DNA from: Bradyrhizobium campsiandrae
GTDB taxonomy: Bacteria > Pseudomonadota > Alphaproteobacteria > Rhizobiales > Xanthobacteraceae
Direction of reading: 5' to 3'
DNA: 64,000 nucleotides
NCBI RefSeq assembly: GCF_014529705.1
Contig: NZ_JAANIH010000015.1
Location: forward strand, 21,001 to 85,000
The notes below the pieces were generated by a model. It worked only from the letters and a program-made list of their open reading frames with translations, made no database searches and was not told the origin of the DNA. The position numbers were made by a program, and so were the translations under genes. The number at the start of each line of letters is the position of its first letter. Within the stretch, counting starts at the first letter, position 1. Shown piece after piece: positions 8,979 to 17,176 of this stretch.

Positions 8979-9263
8979 CGGGTCTGTAGGGGCGGACGAG
9001 GGCTGGCTACATAGCATGTCGCTCATGCCCCGGAAATCCGCGCCGATGGTGTCGTACCAAGCATGGCAAACGGAATTGGTTAGCGGAGGGTCCATCGAGC
9101 TCTGCGACGCCGGCGACTCGGATGTTAGCTTCGAGGGTCGGAATAGTCTTGGGGCCGACGCTGACGGGTGGTCCGCTCAGTTCGCGGTCTTGTTCTGCGG
9201 AGCAGAGACCGGTAAAATCATTTACCATGTCAAGAACTGGGCAGGTCAATGGGGGACAAGACG

Positions 9264-9548
9264 ATGCTGAAGCTGGTCGGGGCGTTTGCCGGTCTTTCGA
9301 TGCTGGTTGCTGGCGGGGCATCCGCGGCGCCGCTCCTGGTGCAAAATCCCGCGTCCCCCTCGGATCCGGTTTTGCAACAGGTCAAGGTCGTCTGCGCCGA
9401 AGACGGCCGTTGCTACCGTCCTCCCGTACGTAAGCCTGTTGCACGCTGGGTGTATGGCGATGGCAATTTCTACGGCCCTTATGACGGACCGGGCTATTAT
9501 GGAAGTCCGCGACTGCGCTATCGGGTCTTCCCATATTTCTGGTGGTAG
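9264..9548 (+). CDS. Small secreted protein, unknown function
   Basis: A 94-residue exported protein with a signal peptide ending ASAAP. The mature part has two Cys (VCAEDGRCYRPP) that may form a disulfide, and a Tyr/Gly/Pro/Trp-rich tail (DGNFYGPYDGPGYYGSP, ending YFWW). GGGGGA sits 7 bases before the chosen ATG; an in-frame ATG five codons earlier is less well placed. First of three small envelope genes on the plus strand that are divergent from algF. Confidence 0.65.
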   Translation: MLKLVGAFAGLSMLVAGGASAAPLLVQNPASPSDPVLQQVKVVCAEDGRCYRPPVRKPVARWVYGDGNFYGPYDGPGYYGSPRLRYRVFPYFWW

Positions 9549-9621
9549 TCGAGGGCCGTCCGGCTCATGATCTGAACATCGGAGCGCCCGTCCGGTTGGC
9601 GCTCAATGCAGGAGGTCTTCG

Positions 9622-10302
9622 ATGATCGGCTTGTTTTCCATGCAAAAGGTGCCGTTCGGTGGCGCTGCCATTTGTGCGGCTGTGGTCTGCGTGAGCTTGC
9701 AGTGTACGACCCCTGCGATGGCTGCGGAGGGGACGCCGGCCGCCTCGGCCTCGGCAAGCGCTCCGTCGACGCCTTTGAACGATTTTCGCAATCAACTCGG
9801 CGATGTCCGCAAGAGCCTTGAGGGCGTGAACGCGAGGATCGAGGAAAAGGCCCGGACGATCGAGTCTCTGTCCAAGCCCGATGCTGCGAAACAGCAGGTC
9901 GAAGAGCTCCAGGCCTTGATCTCGCAGACCCTAAGTCTCGTGGCGGACAACGGTGAGATTGCCCGGCTCGGCGCTCGGGCGCTCGAATATGCTCGCTCCA
10001 AGCAGGAGCAGATGCGCAACGACACCAAATTCACGCCGGCAGAACGTTCGGCCCTGCAGAAGCGCTGGGATCAGAACGTCGCCGAGATGGTCAAGGCGAC
10101 GGACGAGCTTGCCAAGGCCAGCGGCGAATTTGCGCAGCTCCTGAAGACCGTGCAGACCCGGCGCGATTATGCCGCCGAAGTGCTCGAGGTTGAGAATGCC
10201 GACGAGATGGTCAGGGTCGTGCGCAATCTCGCCGGCGAGGTACGGGGAGCCTCGGAAGGGTTGAAGCTTTTCATCCGCAGCCTCACACCGCCGGAATCAT
10301 GA
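9622..10302 (+). CDS. Secreted coiled-coil protein, unknown function
   Basis: A 226-residue exported protein. The signal peptide ends near AMAAE (about residue 35). Residues about 50-225 are helical and charged with heptad-like spacing (RNQLGDVRKSLEGVNARIEE; RALQ-like helices), so a periplasmic coiled coil is likely. GGAGG precedes the ATG at 6-7 bases. The stop overlaps the next gene's start by four bases (ATGA), so the two are co-translated. No family recognised. Confidence 0.7.
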   Translation: MIGLFSMQKVPFGGAAICAAVVCVSLQCTTPAMAAEGTPAASASASAPSTPLNDFRNQLGDVRKSLEGVNARIEEKARTIESLSKPDAAKQQVEELQALISQTLSLVADNGEIARLGARALEYARSKQEQMRNDTKFTPAERSALQKRWDQNVAEMVKATDELAKASGEFAQLLKTVQTRRDYAAEVLEVENADEMVRVVRNLAGEVRGASEGLKLFIRSLTPPES

Positions 10303-10640
10303 CGCTGAGGTCAGCCCCGGCCGTCCTGGTCTTGATCTTGGTTTGGGTTGCATTGGGATTGGCTGGCTGCGACTTTCGTGAGGAAACCGGCTTCGTCGAG
10401 GTGAAGAAGAGCTTTGCCAATCTGGCCGCCGGCGACACGCTGATGCTGAATGCAACGGCACTCGATCTCGGCACCCGCAGCAGTCTTGTCGTCCAGCAGC
10501 CAACCGGCACCGCCAGTCTGCAGGTCAGGCGGGGGGACGCCAGCCGAAAGCTCTGCGAATTCCCGGTCCGAAAGAACCGGGTGGTGACGGTGACCCTGGC
10601 GGCGGCAAATGGCGCGCTTCGCTGCTCGGTCCAGTCGTGA
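10299..10640 (+). CDS. Small lipoprotein, unknown function
   Basis: A 113-residue protein with an N-terminal hydrophobic stretch and the lipobox LGLAGC (Cys at 24), so it should be a lipoprotein. Asp at +2 (CDF) would favour inner-membrane retention by the E. coli rule, which may not hold here. The mature part ends in beta-rich sequence with a second Cys pair (KLCEF, LRCSV). It overlaps the coiled-coil gene by four bases and is the last gene of that unit. Confidence 0.7.
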   Translation: MTLRSAPAVLVLILVWVALGLAGCDFREETGFVEVKKSFANLAAGDTLMLNATALDLGTRSSLVVQQPTGTASLQVRRGDASRKLCEFPVRKNRVVTVTLAAANGALRCSVQS

Positions 10641-10985
10641 GCCGAATCGATAGGGCCTGACATCCCGGCGCTGCTCCACGCGGCGGGGTGGGATATCGGC
10701 ATGGGTGAAGCCCGCATCGGCGGGGACCCTGGTTGATCCCGCGTCCGGTCGCGATGGACCTGTCCGGTCGAGATAACAGCTCCGTATTTATTCGACCATT
10801 GACCGGGATTAAAAAATCGAGAAAAATGACAAATTATTTAAACCGTGCTTTATTTCCTTCGGCAAGGAGATCGGTGCTGGCAGGTGACACGTCGGAGCGG
10901 AACGCTCGGTATTGTGCGACCCTGCCGAACATTCCTTTGGGCCACCGAGCCTCGATTCCTCGCCGGATCCTCGTAGGGGCAGCCT
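10641..10985. other. Intergenic region with an AT-rich core
   Basis: No convincing gene. About 10800-10860 is strongly AT-rich against the surrounding GC-rich DNA. A promoter-like pair is ATGACA (10826-10831), 17 bases, TTTATT (10849-10854), reading towards the next gene. Confidence 0.4.
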
Positions 10986-11192
10986 ATGGGCCGAGCAGAA
11001 GTTCATCTTTCCGACTTGCGGCGCCTGCAGCAGGCGCTGGAAAACATCGCGTCCGACCTCGACGAAATCGAAGGGCGCTCGCATGCGCGCCTCCGCGACC
11101 TCGCCAAGGATCTTTATGACAGCCCTACGCGCAGCCTCGAAGCCTGCATGTCCAACTTCGAAATTGCGGTACGGGGCCGCTTGGCGAATTAA
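10986..11192 (+). CDS. Small helical hypothetical protein (68 aa)
   Basis: A 68-residue soluble protein, mostly helical and acidic in its first half (LRRLQQALENIASDLDEIEG), with one Cys at about residue 54. Unknown function. GGGGCAGCCT precedes the ATG. It sits upstream of the response regulator gene and may be part of that regulatory unit, though 136 bases separate them. Confidence 0.5.
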   Translation: MGRAEVHLSDLRRLQQALENIASDLDEIEGRSHARLRDLAKDLYDSPTRSLEACMSNFEIAVRGRLAN

Positions 11193-11328
11193 GGCGATTT
11201 GTTTTGGATGTTGGCGCGAGCGGGCGTGAGCTGCATTGGCCGACGCGGACGCAATCTAGCGATTCCGTCAGATTCCCCCTCGGTTGGGCCATGCTACCCT
11301 TGGAGGGCGAGGAATAGGCCAGGCCAGC

Positions 11329-11940
11329 ATGAACTTTGCCACCAGGACCCTGCTGTTTGTGGATGATCATCCGATCTATCGGGACGGCCTTCAGCAAGCA
11401 GTGAAGGGTGCGGTGCCCGATCTGCGTGTCCTGATCGCGGACGGCGTCGGCTCCGCCTGGGATCTGCTTCAGAGCAGCTGCGACGTTGACCTTTGCCTGG
11501 CGGACTACCGGCTTGGCGATGGCGATGGTCTGTCGCTGATTGCACGCGTTCGCGGCAGCTATCCTGACACGGCCATCGGCCTTCTCTGTGCCGATCCGTC
11601 CCCGGAGGTCGTCATGCGCGTGAAGGCGATGGGCGGAGTGGCGTGCCTGTCCAAGGATCGCGACATCGAAGCGCTTTCCCTTGCTCTTGAGGAAGTGTTC
11701 GCCGGCGGGACAGTGTTCGACGACATGCCGCTTCCGGCGTCCCATTTCCGCACGCTGTCGATTCGCCGGCGAGAAATATTGCTGCTTGCTGCGACCGGTC
11801 TTCTCGACAAGCAGATCGGCGATCGACTCGGCATTTCCGAGAGCACCGTGCGGAATCATTGGCATCACATCTTCGCAACGCTCGGTGCAGGCAACCGCAC
11901 CGAGGCCGTGTTCAAGGCGACCAGATCGGGGTTCATCTGA
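11329..11940 (+). CDS. LuxR/NarL-type response regulator
   Basis: A 203-residue DNA-binding regulator. The receiver domain (about 5-125) has the acidic pair DDHP, phospho-acceptor Asp in LADYRLGDGDG, and Lys in LSKD. The C-terminal LuxR-type HTH (about 140-200) shows RRREILLLAATGLLDKQIGD, then ISESTVRNHWHHI. The ATG at 11329 matches the usual start of the family (MNFATRTLLFVDDHP). Its 3' end is overlapped by or abuts the histidine kinase gene, its probable partner. Targets are not visible, but the flanking surface-polysaccharide genes are obvious candidates. Confidence 0.88.
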   Translation: MNFATRTLLFVDDHPIYRDGLQQAVKGAVPDLRVLIADGVGSAWDLLQSSCDVDLCLADYRLGDGDGLSLIARVRGSYPDTAIGLLCADPSPEVVMRVKAMGGVACLSKDRDIEALSLALEEVFAGGTVFDDMPLPASHFRTLSIRRREILLLAATGLLDKQIGDRLGISESTVRNHWHHIFATLGAGNRTEAVFKATRSGFI

Positions 11941-13718
11941 AGACGTCGGTTCAAGGTGCGACGGAGCGCTCCAGGCTCGTCAGAGCTGGCCGTATCCGCG
12001 CGTTGTACCGGTCCTATACGAGCAGGGTTCTGGTCGTCGGTGCATCGACGATGGGGGCCGTGCTGGTCGGCGTGCTGAGCACTCTGCTCGGCGGGGCCCC
12101 GCCGCTCCGCGCGGCGGCTTGGATCGGCGTCGTGGCAGCTGCGGATGTCGCGCTCTCGGTGCTGGATCGCCGATTTCGGGACGCCGATCCGAACGACGAC
12201 GATCTGCCCTATTGGGCCTGGGCCCGAACGGTCGCCTTGGGTCTGCGGGCTCTCTCCTGGGGTCTTTGTCTTCCTCTCATCCAGCAGCCCGATGATCTCG
12301 GCTCCCTGATCATCCCGGCCTGGGGTCTGATCAATCTCATGGCGGCGTCGGCCTATACGGCCGGCCCGTTTTTTCCGTGTCTGCTGGCAACGACGCTCGG
12401 CGGCATCGTTCCGGCGGTCGCCTGGCTCGCGCTGCAGAATTCGGACGCCAGCCGATTGGCCGCGATGCTGCTGGTTCTCGCCATTCCCTTCATTGCTTTC
12501 ATCGGCAGGATGGGGTGGCGCAATGTGGGCGCGCTGATCGAGGCGAGGCTGGATCTGGCGAGCGCGCTCGAACAGCAGAGCCGTCAAATGGCGATCGTCG
12601 AAGATGCGATGAGCGAGAGGACACGCTTCTTCTCGGCGGCAAGCCATGATCTGCGGCAGCCTCTCCAGGCGTTGGGCTTCTACGCCTCGCTGTTGATGAC
12701 GTCGACGGACGATGCCGCGCGCCGCGACGTCATCGGCAAGCTTTCGGAATGCGCAGCCAACCTCGATCGCCAATTTGCCGCGATCCTGGGCGTGGCGGAA
12801 GCAGAGGCGGCGTCACGCCGGGCGGCCGTCGCGCCAACCGGGCTGCAAGGAATATTCGAGCGGGTCGCTGTCAGTATTCGGCCGGAGGCGGCCCTGAAGG
12901 GATTGTCGTTGCGGATCGTTCCGACGCGACGCTGGGCGGCGGTCGCCCCCGAACTCCTCGAGCGCGTCCTGGTCAATCTCCTGGCCAACGCCGTTCGCTA
13001 TACGCGACGGGGCGGCGTCCTCATCGGAGTGCGTCCACGGGGCTCCAACCTCGAGATCTGGGTCGTCGACACCGGCATTGGCATCTCTGCCGAGCACAGG
13101 GCTCGGATATTCGACGAATTCTACCAGATCGAGAACCCAGCGCGCAGCCGCGAACGCGGCTTCGGGCTCGGCCTTGCGATCGTGCGACGGCTTTGCGGCA
13201 GCATGCATTGGGCGCTCCATTGCCGCTCGAAGGTTGGTCGGGGCAGCATCTTCTCGGTGGCCGTGCCAGCGGCGGCCGCCCTTCTGCCGGCCGATGTTGT
13301 CGCGGAATCCCCTTCCGAGGCACCCGGAGTGGCTGCCAGAGCAGTGATGTTGATCGACGACGATCCGTCGGTCCGCGACGCCATGAGCCGCGTGATTGCG
13401 GGCTGGGGGGTCAAGGTGGTCGACCATGCATCCAGCGCAGTTGCGCTGGAGCATCTCGCCGCGAGCGCCGAGGGCACCTCCTGGCTTGTGCTGATCGACT
13501 ACCGACTGGACGAGCGCGAAAACGGTTTGGATGTCGCTCGGAAAATCCGCGCCACATGGAAGAAGACCGTCGATGTCGTCTTGATGACGGCCGAGACGAA
13601 CGCCGACATCTTTGAAGAAGCCGGCGAGTGCGGAATCCCGGTTTTGCGCAAACCGATCAAGCCCATCCGGCTCCGTGCGCTCGTCACCGCACCTGCATTG
13701 GGGGCAGGGGGCGGGTAG
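11859..13718 (+). CDS. Membrane hybrid histidine kinase with C-terminal receiver
   Basis: Domains in order: several membrane helices (about residues 55-185), short coiled coil, HisKA with His in AASHDLRQPLQALG, HATPase with N-box NLLANAVRY, G1 DTGIGIS and G2 GFGLGLAIV, then a receiver with VMLIDDDPSVRDAM, Asp in LIDYRLD and Lys in LRKPIKP. The start is unclear: the ATG at 11859 overlaps the response regulator by 82 bases, while TTG at 12003 would begin just before the first helix. The HDLRQPL-type H-box is typical of hybrid kinases that act with LuxR-type partners, and the upstream regulator fits. Confidence 0.85.
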   Translation: MASHLRNARCRQPHRGRVQGDQIGVHLKTSVQGATERSRLVRAGRIRALYRSYTSRVLVVGASTMGAVLVGVLSTLLGGAPPLRAAAWIGVVAAADVALSVLDRRFRDADPNDDDLPYWAWARTVALGLRALSWGLCLPLIQQPDDLGSLIIPAWGLINLMAASAYTAGPFFPCLLATTLGGIVPAVAWLALQNSDASRLAAMLLVLAIPFIAFIGRMGWRNVGALIEARLDLASALEQQSRQMAIVEDAMSERTRFFSAASHDLRQPLQALGFYASLLMTSTDDAARRDVIGKLSECAANLDRQFAAILGVAEAEAASRRAAVAPTGLQGIFERVAVSIRPEAALKGLSLRIVPTRRWAAVAPELLERVLVNLLANAVRYTRRGGVLIGVRPRGSNLEIWVVDTGIGISAEHRARIFDEFYQIENPARSRERGFGLGLAIVRRLCGSMHWALHCRSKVGRGSIFSVAVPAAAALLPADVVAESPSEAPGVAARAVMLIDDDPSVRDAMSRVIAGWGVKVVDHASSAVALEHLAASAEGTSWLVLIDYRLDERENGLDVARKIRATWKKTVDVVLMTAETNADIFEEAGECGIPVLRKPIKPIRLRALVTAPALGAGGG

Positions 13719-13846
13719 TTCCGCGCCTTCCGGCGATTGGCCGATCTGTCGATACCGATAGATATCCGTCTCGATCACATCCGGGCATGTTTCGGCATCG
13801 ACACCGTTGGGTGTTCGGGATGTTGGATTTGACGAGGAGATATATT

Positions 13847-14575
13847 GTGGCCAGGATTCGCAAATACATACTCGTATTAGCTTCGCTGCTTGCGGCCGGT
13901 GCGGGGAGCGAGGCGTGGGCTTCAACGGCCCTGAGCAGTCCCTATTACATCAGTTACAACGTCAACGGCCTGCAATATCAGGTCGACAATATTGTTCTGT
14001 TCGAGCAAACCGCCAATTCGTCCGGGCTGACCTGGGCCTTCAGCGCACCGGCCGGAAGCTCGACCATCACCGATCCCTTCACCAAATACGATCCGATCAC
14101 GTCGACGTTCTTGATGGGAACGGCATCGAATTTGCCGGGAGATCCACCCGGGCAGGATCATCTTGTACTGTTTACAAGTTCGACGTTTGCGCAGTCCGCT
14201 CAGAACATCGCTTTTGGCACGTTGTTTCCCGATGTTCTCGAGACGACCTTCGTCTCGACCCTGCGGGATTATTTCAGATCCGGCCCTGGCGGTCTGCCCC
14301 CGAGTGATCCCCAGTACAACTTCCTGTTCGGGTTTGCGTCGGAGTATGGGACCGCGTCCCCGATCGAGGGCCAGTCACCGATCGCATTCGACCCTGGTGG
14401 TACTTTCCAGGCCATCGCGTTCTCCAACGGACAGGTCATCAGTGATCCCGGCACCGTGACCTTGACCGCTGCCGTGCCCGAACCGTCGACTTGGGCGATG
14501 CTGCTGCTGGGGTTCGCCGGATTGGGGATGCTCGCCGTTCGGCGCAAAACGGCGCCGTCTTGTTGCGTGGCCTGA
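13847..14575 (+). CDS. Secreted PEPxxWA-CTERM protein
   Basis: A 242-residue exported protein. Signal peptide residues 1-25 end EAWAS. The C-terminus is [20 protein letters not shown] then VRRK, a PEP-CTERM sorting signal nearly identical to that of the gene at 4906. The middle is a Ser/Thr/Pro-rich, probably beta-structured domain with no Cys before the tail. GAGGAG precedes the GTG at 13847 at ideal spacing, which I prefer over the ATG at 13820. It lies just after the kinase and before the sugar transferase. A terminator follows. Confidence 0.8.
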   Translation: MARIRKYILVLASLLAAGAGSEAWASTALSSPYYISYNVNGLQYQVDNIVLFEQTANSSGLTWAFSAPAGSSTITDPFTKYDPITSTFLMGTASNLPGDPPGQDHLVLFTSSTFAQSAQNIAFGTLFPDVLETTFVSTLRDYFRSGPGGLPPSDPQYNFLFGFASEYGTASPIEGQSPIAFDPGGTFQAIAFSNGQVISDPGTVTLTAAVPEPSTWAMLLLGFAGLGMLAVRRKTAPSCCVA

Positions 14576-14604
14576 AGGCTGAAAACCGCGTCCAGCGAAT
14601 CAAG

Positions 14605-14630
14605 AAAGGGCCGCCGCGGGGCGGCCCTTT
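14605..14630 (+). terminator. Rho-independent terminator
   Basis: AAAGGGCCGCC (14605-14615) pairs with GGCGGCCCTTT (14620-14630) around a 4-base loop; the stem ends in TTT. It closes the second PEP-CTERM gene. Confidence 0.85.
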
Positions 14631-15050
14631 CTGCTCCAGGAGCTTCGGCCGCATGCGGTCGCGGGGCTGCCGGCGGCCCATTTTCGTCGCTACACCTTAT
14701 GATAGTAATTCATCGAAATTCGCGTAACCGGCCGAGCATCTGTTTGCGAAGCAGTCAGCGCATCGAAGATGGGCTGATGCGTGCTCGCAAAACCGTCACG
14801 CAAGCAAAGCGAAGCAGAATCGATTCGAAACGCGGCAGCGGCGCGCGTTTACGCGCCATCGTCGTGACAATTCTGCGCAGCAAATCGGCGAAGTGCTTCG
14901 ACGAACTCGCCTGATGCTTGCATCGCAAAAAGTTTTGCGTGCGATGCCACAATGTCGCTGCGATCATTCAACACGTTGTCTCGCGGGGGGAGAGACGGGT
15001 CTTAGCATCACAACGCGCGTCAGACACTCTCTCGTTACGCAGAGGTTCGA
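14631..15050. other. Long 5' region before the sugar transferase
   Basis: No convincing gene in 420 bases. Short open frames are Arg-rich shadows. The region should hold the promoter and a long leader for the sugar transferase; AGAGG lies just before that start. Confidence 0.4.
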
Positions 15051-16481
15051 ATGGCCGTCGCAACTTATGGCTCCAAAGGCGCGTATGTGGGTTCGTCCGC
15101 GCGCGGCGGTTCCCTGCAGAGGCCGTTTCAGATCGTGATCATGGCGGCTGATCTTCTGTTGATCCTGTTGAGTTATGTCGTCGGAGCTTCCCTCTACAGT
15201 GCGGTGGTTTCCTCACCCGCAGACGGTGGATCGGCGGGGGCTGGATTGTTTGTCGGCGTCGTCTTCGTCGTGATCGCGTACTCCCGTGACGTCTACGCGA
15301 CGCACCGACTGCTCAATCTTGTCTGGCAGCTCCGAAACGCACTCTTCATTTGGCTGACGTCGCTGACGATCCTGGCCGTCGCGGCGTTCCTGTTGAAGTC
15401 GACGGATAATCTGTCCCGAGGCACCGTCATCGTCTTCGCTGCGATCGGTGGCCTCGGCCTGATGAGCCTCCGCTTCGCCTGGCAGGCCGTGTTCGGCACG
15501 AGCTTTGCGAGAAGCCGGCTGGTCGATCGCAAGGTGATTCTGCTCAGCCTGAAGCCGCTCGATTTCACCGCGACCCGTTTCAAGGATTTGCGGCGGAACG
15601 GCTTCGATATCGTTCGTCATTTCGTTCTCGGGATCGATGTAGCCGATGGACATTGGCAACGACAGATCAGGGACGTCATCCGTCAATCGCACTCGGCCGA
15701 CGTGGACGAATATCTGCTCGCAATCGATTGGAACGAGCTGCCGATGCTTCGCAAGCTCGGACCGTATTTGCGTGCCGTGCCCCAGCCGATACGTCTGTTG
15801 CCGGACGATCCGGTCGCAGATCTCGTCACCCGTCCGTTTCTTCCGGTCAGCGGAACCGTCGCGGTCGAGATTCAGCGGCCGCCGCTCAGCATCCTCGAAC
15901 GGCTGCAGAAGCGCTGCCTCGATGTCGGGGTGGCGCTGTTCGCGCTGGTGCTCCTGACGCCATTGATTCTGACCGTCGCCGTTCTGATCAAGCTGGATTC
16001 GCCCGGGGCCGTCATTTTCCGGCAGTCCCGCCGCGGCTTTAACGGCAAGCCGTTCGAAATCTGGAAGTTTCGCACGATGACGGTCTGCGAGAATGGCGAG
16101 ACGATCAGGCAGGCGACCAAAAGGGATGCGCGGATCACCAGGATCGGGCGCTTCCTTCGCATGACGAGCATCGACGAGCTGCCGCAGCTCTGGAACGTGT
16201 TGCGAGGCGAGATGTCATTGGTCGGACCGCGCCCACACGCGCTCGCCCACGACAACTATTACGACGAGCTCATCAGCAATTATGTCTACCGCCATCACAT
16301 GAAACCGGGCCTGACCGGCTGGGCTCAGGTCAACGGATTCCGTGGCGAGACGCCGACGATCGACCTGATGGAAAAGCGCGTCGAATACGACGTTTGGTAC
16401 GTCGGCAATTGGAGCATCTGGCTCGATCTCAAGATCCTGGCGCGCACAGCATCGTCCGTGCTGTTCCAGGAAGCTTATTGA
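15051..16481 (+). CDS. Polyprenyl-phosphate sugar-1-phosphate transferase
   Basis: A 476-residue inner-membrane enzyme. Residues about 25-145 contain four hydrophobic helices, 150-270 a CoA-binding-like domain, and 280-476 the catalytic bacterial sugar-transferase domain with KRCLDVGVALFALVLLTPLI, RQSRRGFNGKPFEIWKFRTM, TRIGRFLRMTSIDELPQLWN, VGPRPHA and GLTGWAQVNGFRGET. This WcaJ/ExoY-type enzyme places the first sugar phosphate on undecaprenyl phosphate to start a polysaccharide repeat. It supports reading this region as an exopolysaccharide locus. AGAGG lies 5 bases before the ATG. Confidence 0.92.
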   Translation: MAVATYGSKGAYVGSSARGGSLQRPFQIVIMAADLLLILLSYVVGASLYSAVVSSPADGGSAGAGLFVGVVFVVIAYSRDVYATHRLLNLVWQLRNALFIWLTSLTILAVAAFLLKSTDNLSRGTVIVFAAIGGLGLMSLRFAWQAVFGTSFARSRLVDRKVILLSLKPLDFTATRFKDLRRNGFDIVRHFVLGIDVADGHWQRQIRDVIRQSHSADVDEYLLAIDWNELPMLRKLGPYLRAVPQPIRLLPDDPVADLVTRPFLPVSGTVAVEIQRPPLSILERLQKRCLDVGVALFALVLLTPLILTVAVLIKLDSPGAVIFRQSRRGFNGKPFEIWKFRTMTVCENGETIRQATKRDARITRIGRFLRMTSIDELPQLWNVLRGEMSLVGPRPHALAHDNYYDELISNYVYRHHMKPGLTGWAQVNGFRGETPTIDLMEKRVEYDVWYVGNWSIWLDLKILARTASSVLFQEAY

Positions 16482-16523
16482 GCCAATCTCTTAAGTCGTA
16501 TCAGCAGAAGGCCGCAACCGGCG

Positions 16524-16811
16524 TCAGCTTTGGTTACGTGGCGGTTTCCCGAACAGGCGGGCGATCGCGTCGCCTATCGCAATCAGCGGCGGCGCGAGGA
16601 CGAAAAAAGCGCCCATCGCGACGGACGCGATGACGTGGCGAAGCGCCAGCGGCTCGTCCTGCTCCACCTCTCTCTGGCTCCGCTCGACAGGGGCCGGCGA
16701 CAGCGTCTTGGCCAAGGAAGTCGGCAGCGGCTTGCGCGGGCGAATGACAAGCAAAACGAACAAAACGTTCAGCAGAACCCAAATAGCCAAAATGGTGAGG
16801 ACGATGCGCAT
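16524..16811 (-). CDS. Small two-helix membrane protein
   Basis: A 95-residue protein with an N-terminal hydrophobic helix (VLTILAIWVLLNVLFVLLVI), a charged linker, and a second helix (VIASVAMGAFFVLAPPLIAI). Both loops are charged and the C-terminus is basic. Function unknown. It is convergent with the sugar transferase and 42 bases away. Confidence 0.65.
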   Translation of the reverse strand: MRIVLTILAIWVLLNVLFVLLVIRPRKPLPTSLAKTLSPAPVERSQREVEQDEPLALRHVIASVAMGAFFVLAPPLIAIGDAIARLFGKPPRNQS

Positions 16812-17176
16812 CCTTAACTCGCCGGAAATGAACGAGAATATTGTTAGAAGCTAGCTTCTTGGAACCCGGAGCACAAGGTGCCCATATTGGTGGCGGTTTG
16901 GGGCGGCCTGAGGATGGAAACAGGCCTTCGCGAATTGAACACCGGGCAAAGGGCACGCGAGCCCCACCAGCCCTGATCAATCTACCTCTACGCTTAGGGC
17001 AGGAGTTGCCCCTTGCGAATTCCGGACGAATACGGAGGCCGAGGAGCCGGCAAAAGCTGCGCGTCAGATGTTCCCGGGCGGCGTGCCCGTCACAGATGTC
17101 CTTGGGCATGACGCCAGCCCTGACGAGAGGCCTGCAGCGTCGTCCCGACATGGTTCGGCGGCCGGCAGCACTGCTG
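16812..17176. other. Intergenic region, no gene seen
   Basis: The frames here are long but Arg/Pro/Gly-rich and lack starts with ribosome sites. I cannot assign an RNA gene either. Confidence 0.4.

Noticed and set aside
914..16481. Prophage or integrative element for the left region
   Set aside because: No integrase, tRNA attachment site, transposase or phage structural gene was seen.
16812..17176. Possible small RNA gene (6S-like) in the intergenic region
   Set aside because: I could not find a convincing closed stem or conserved motifs by eye.
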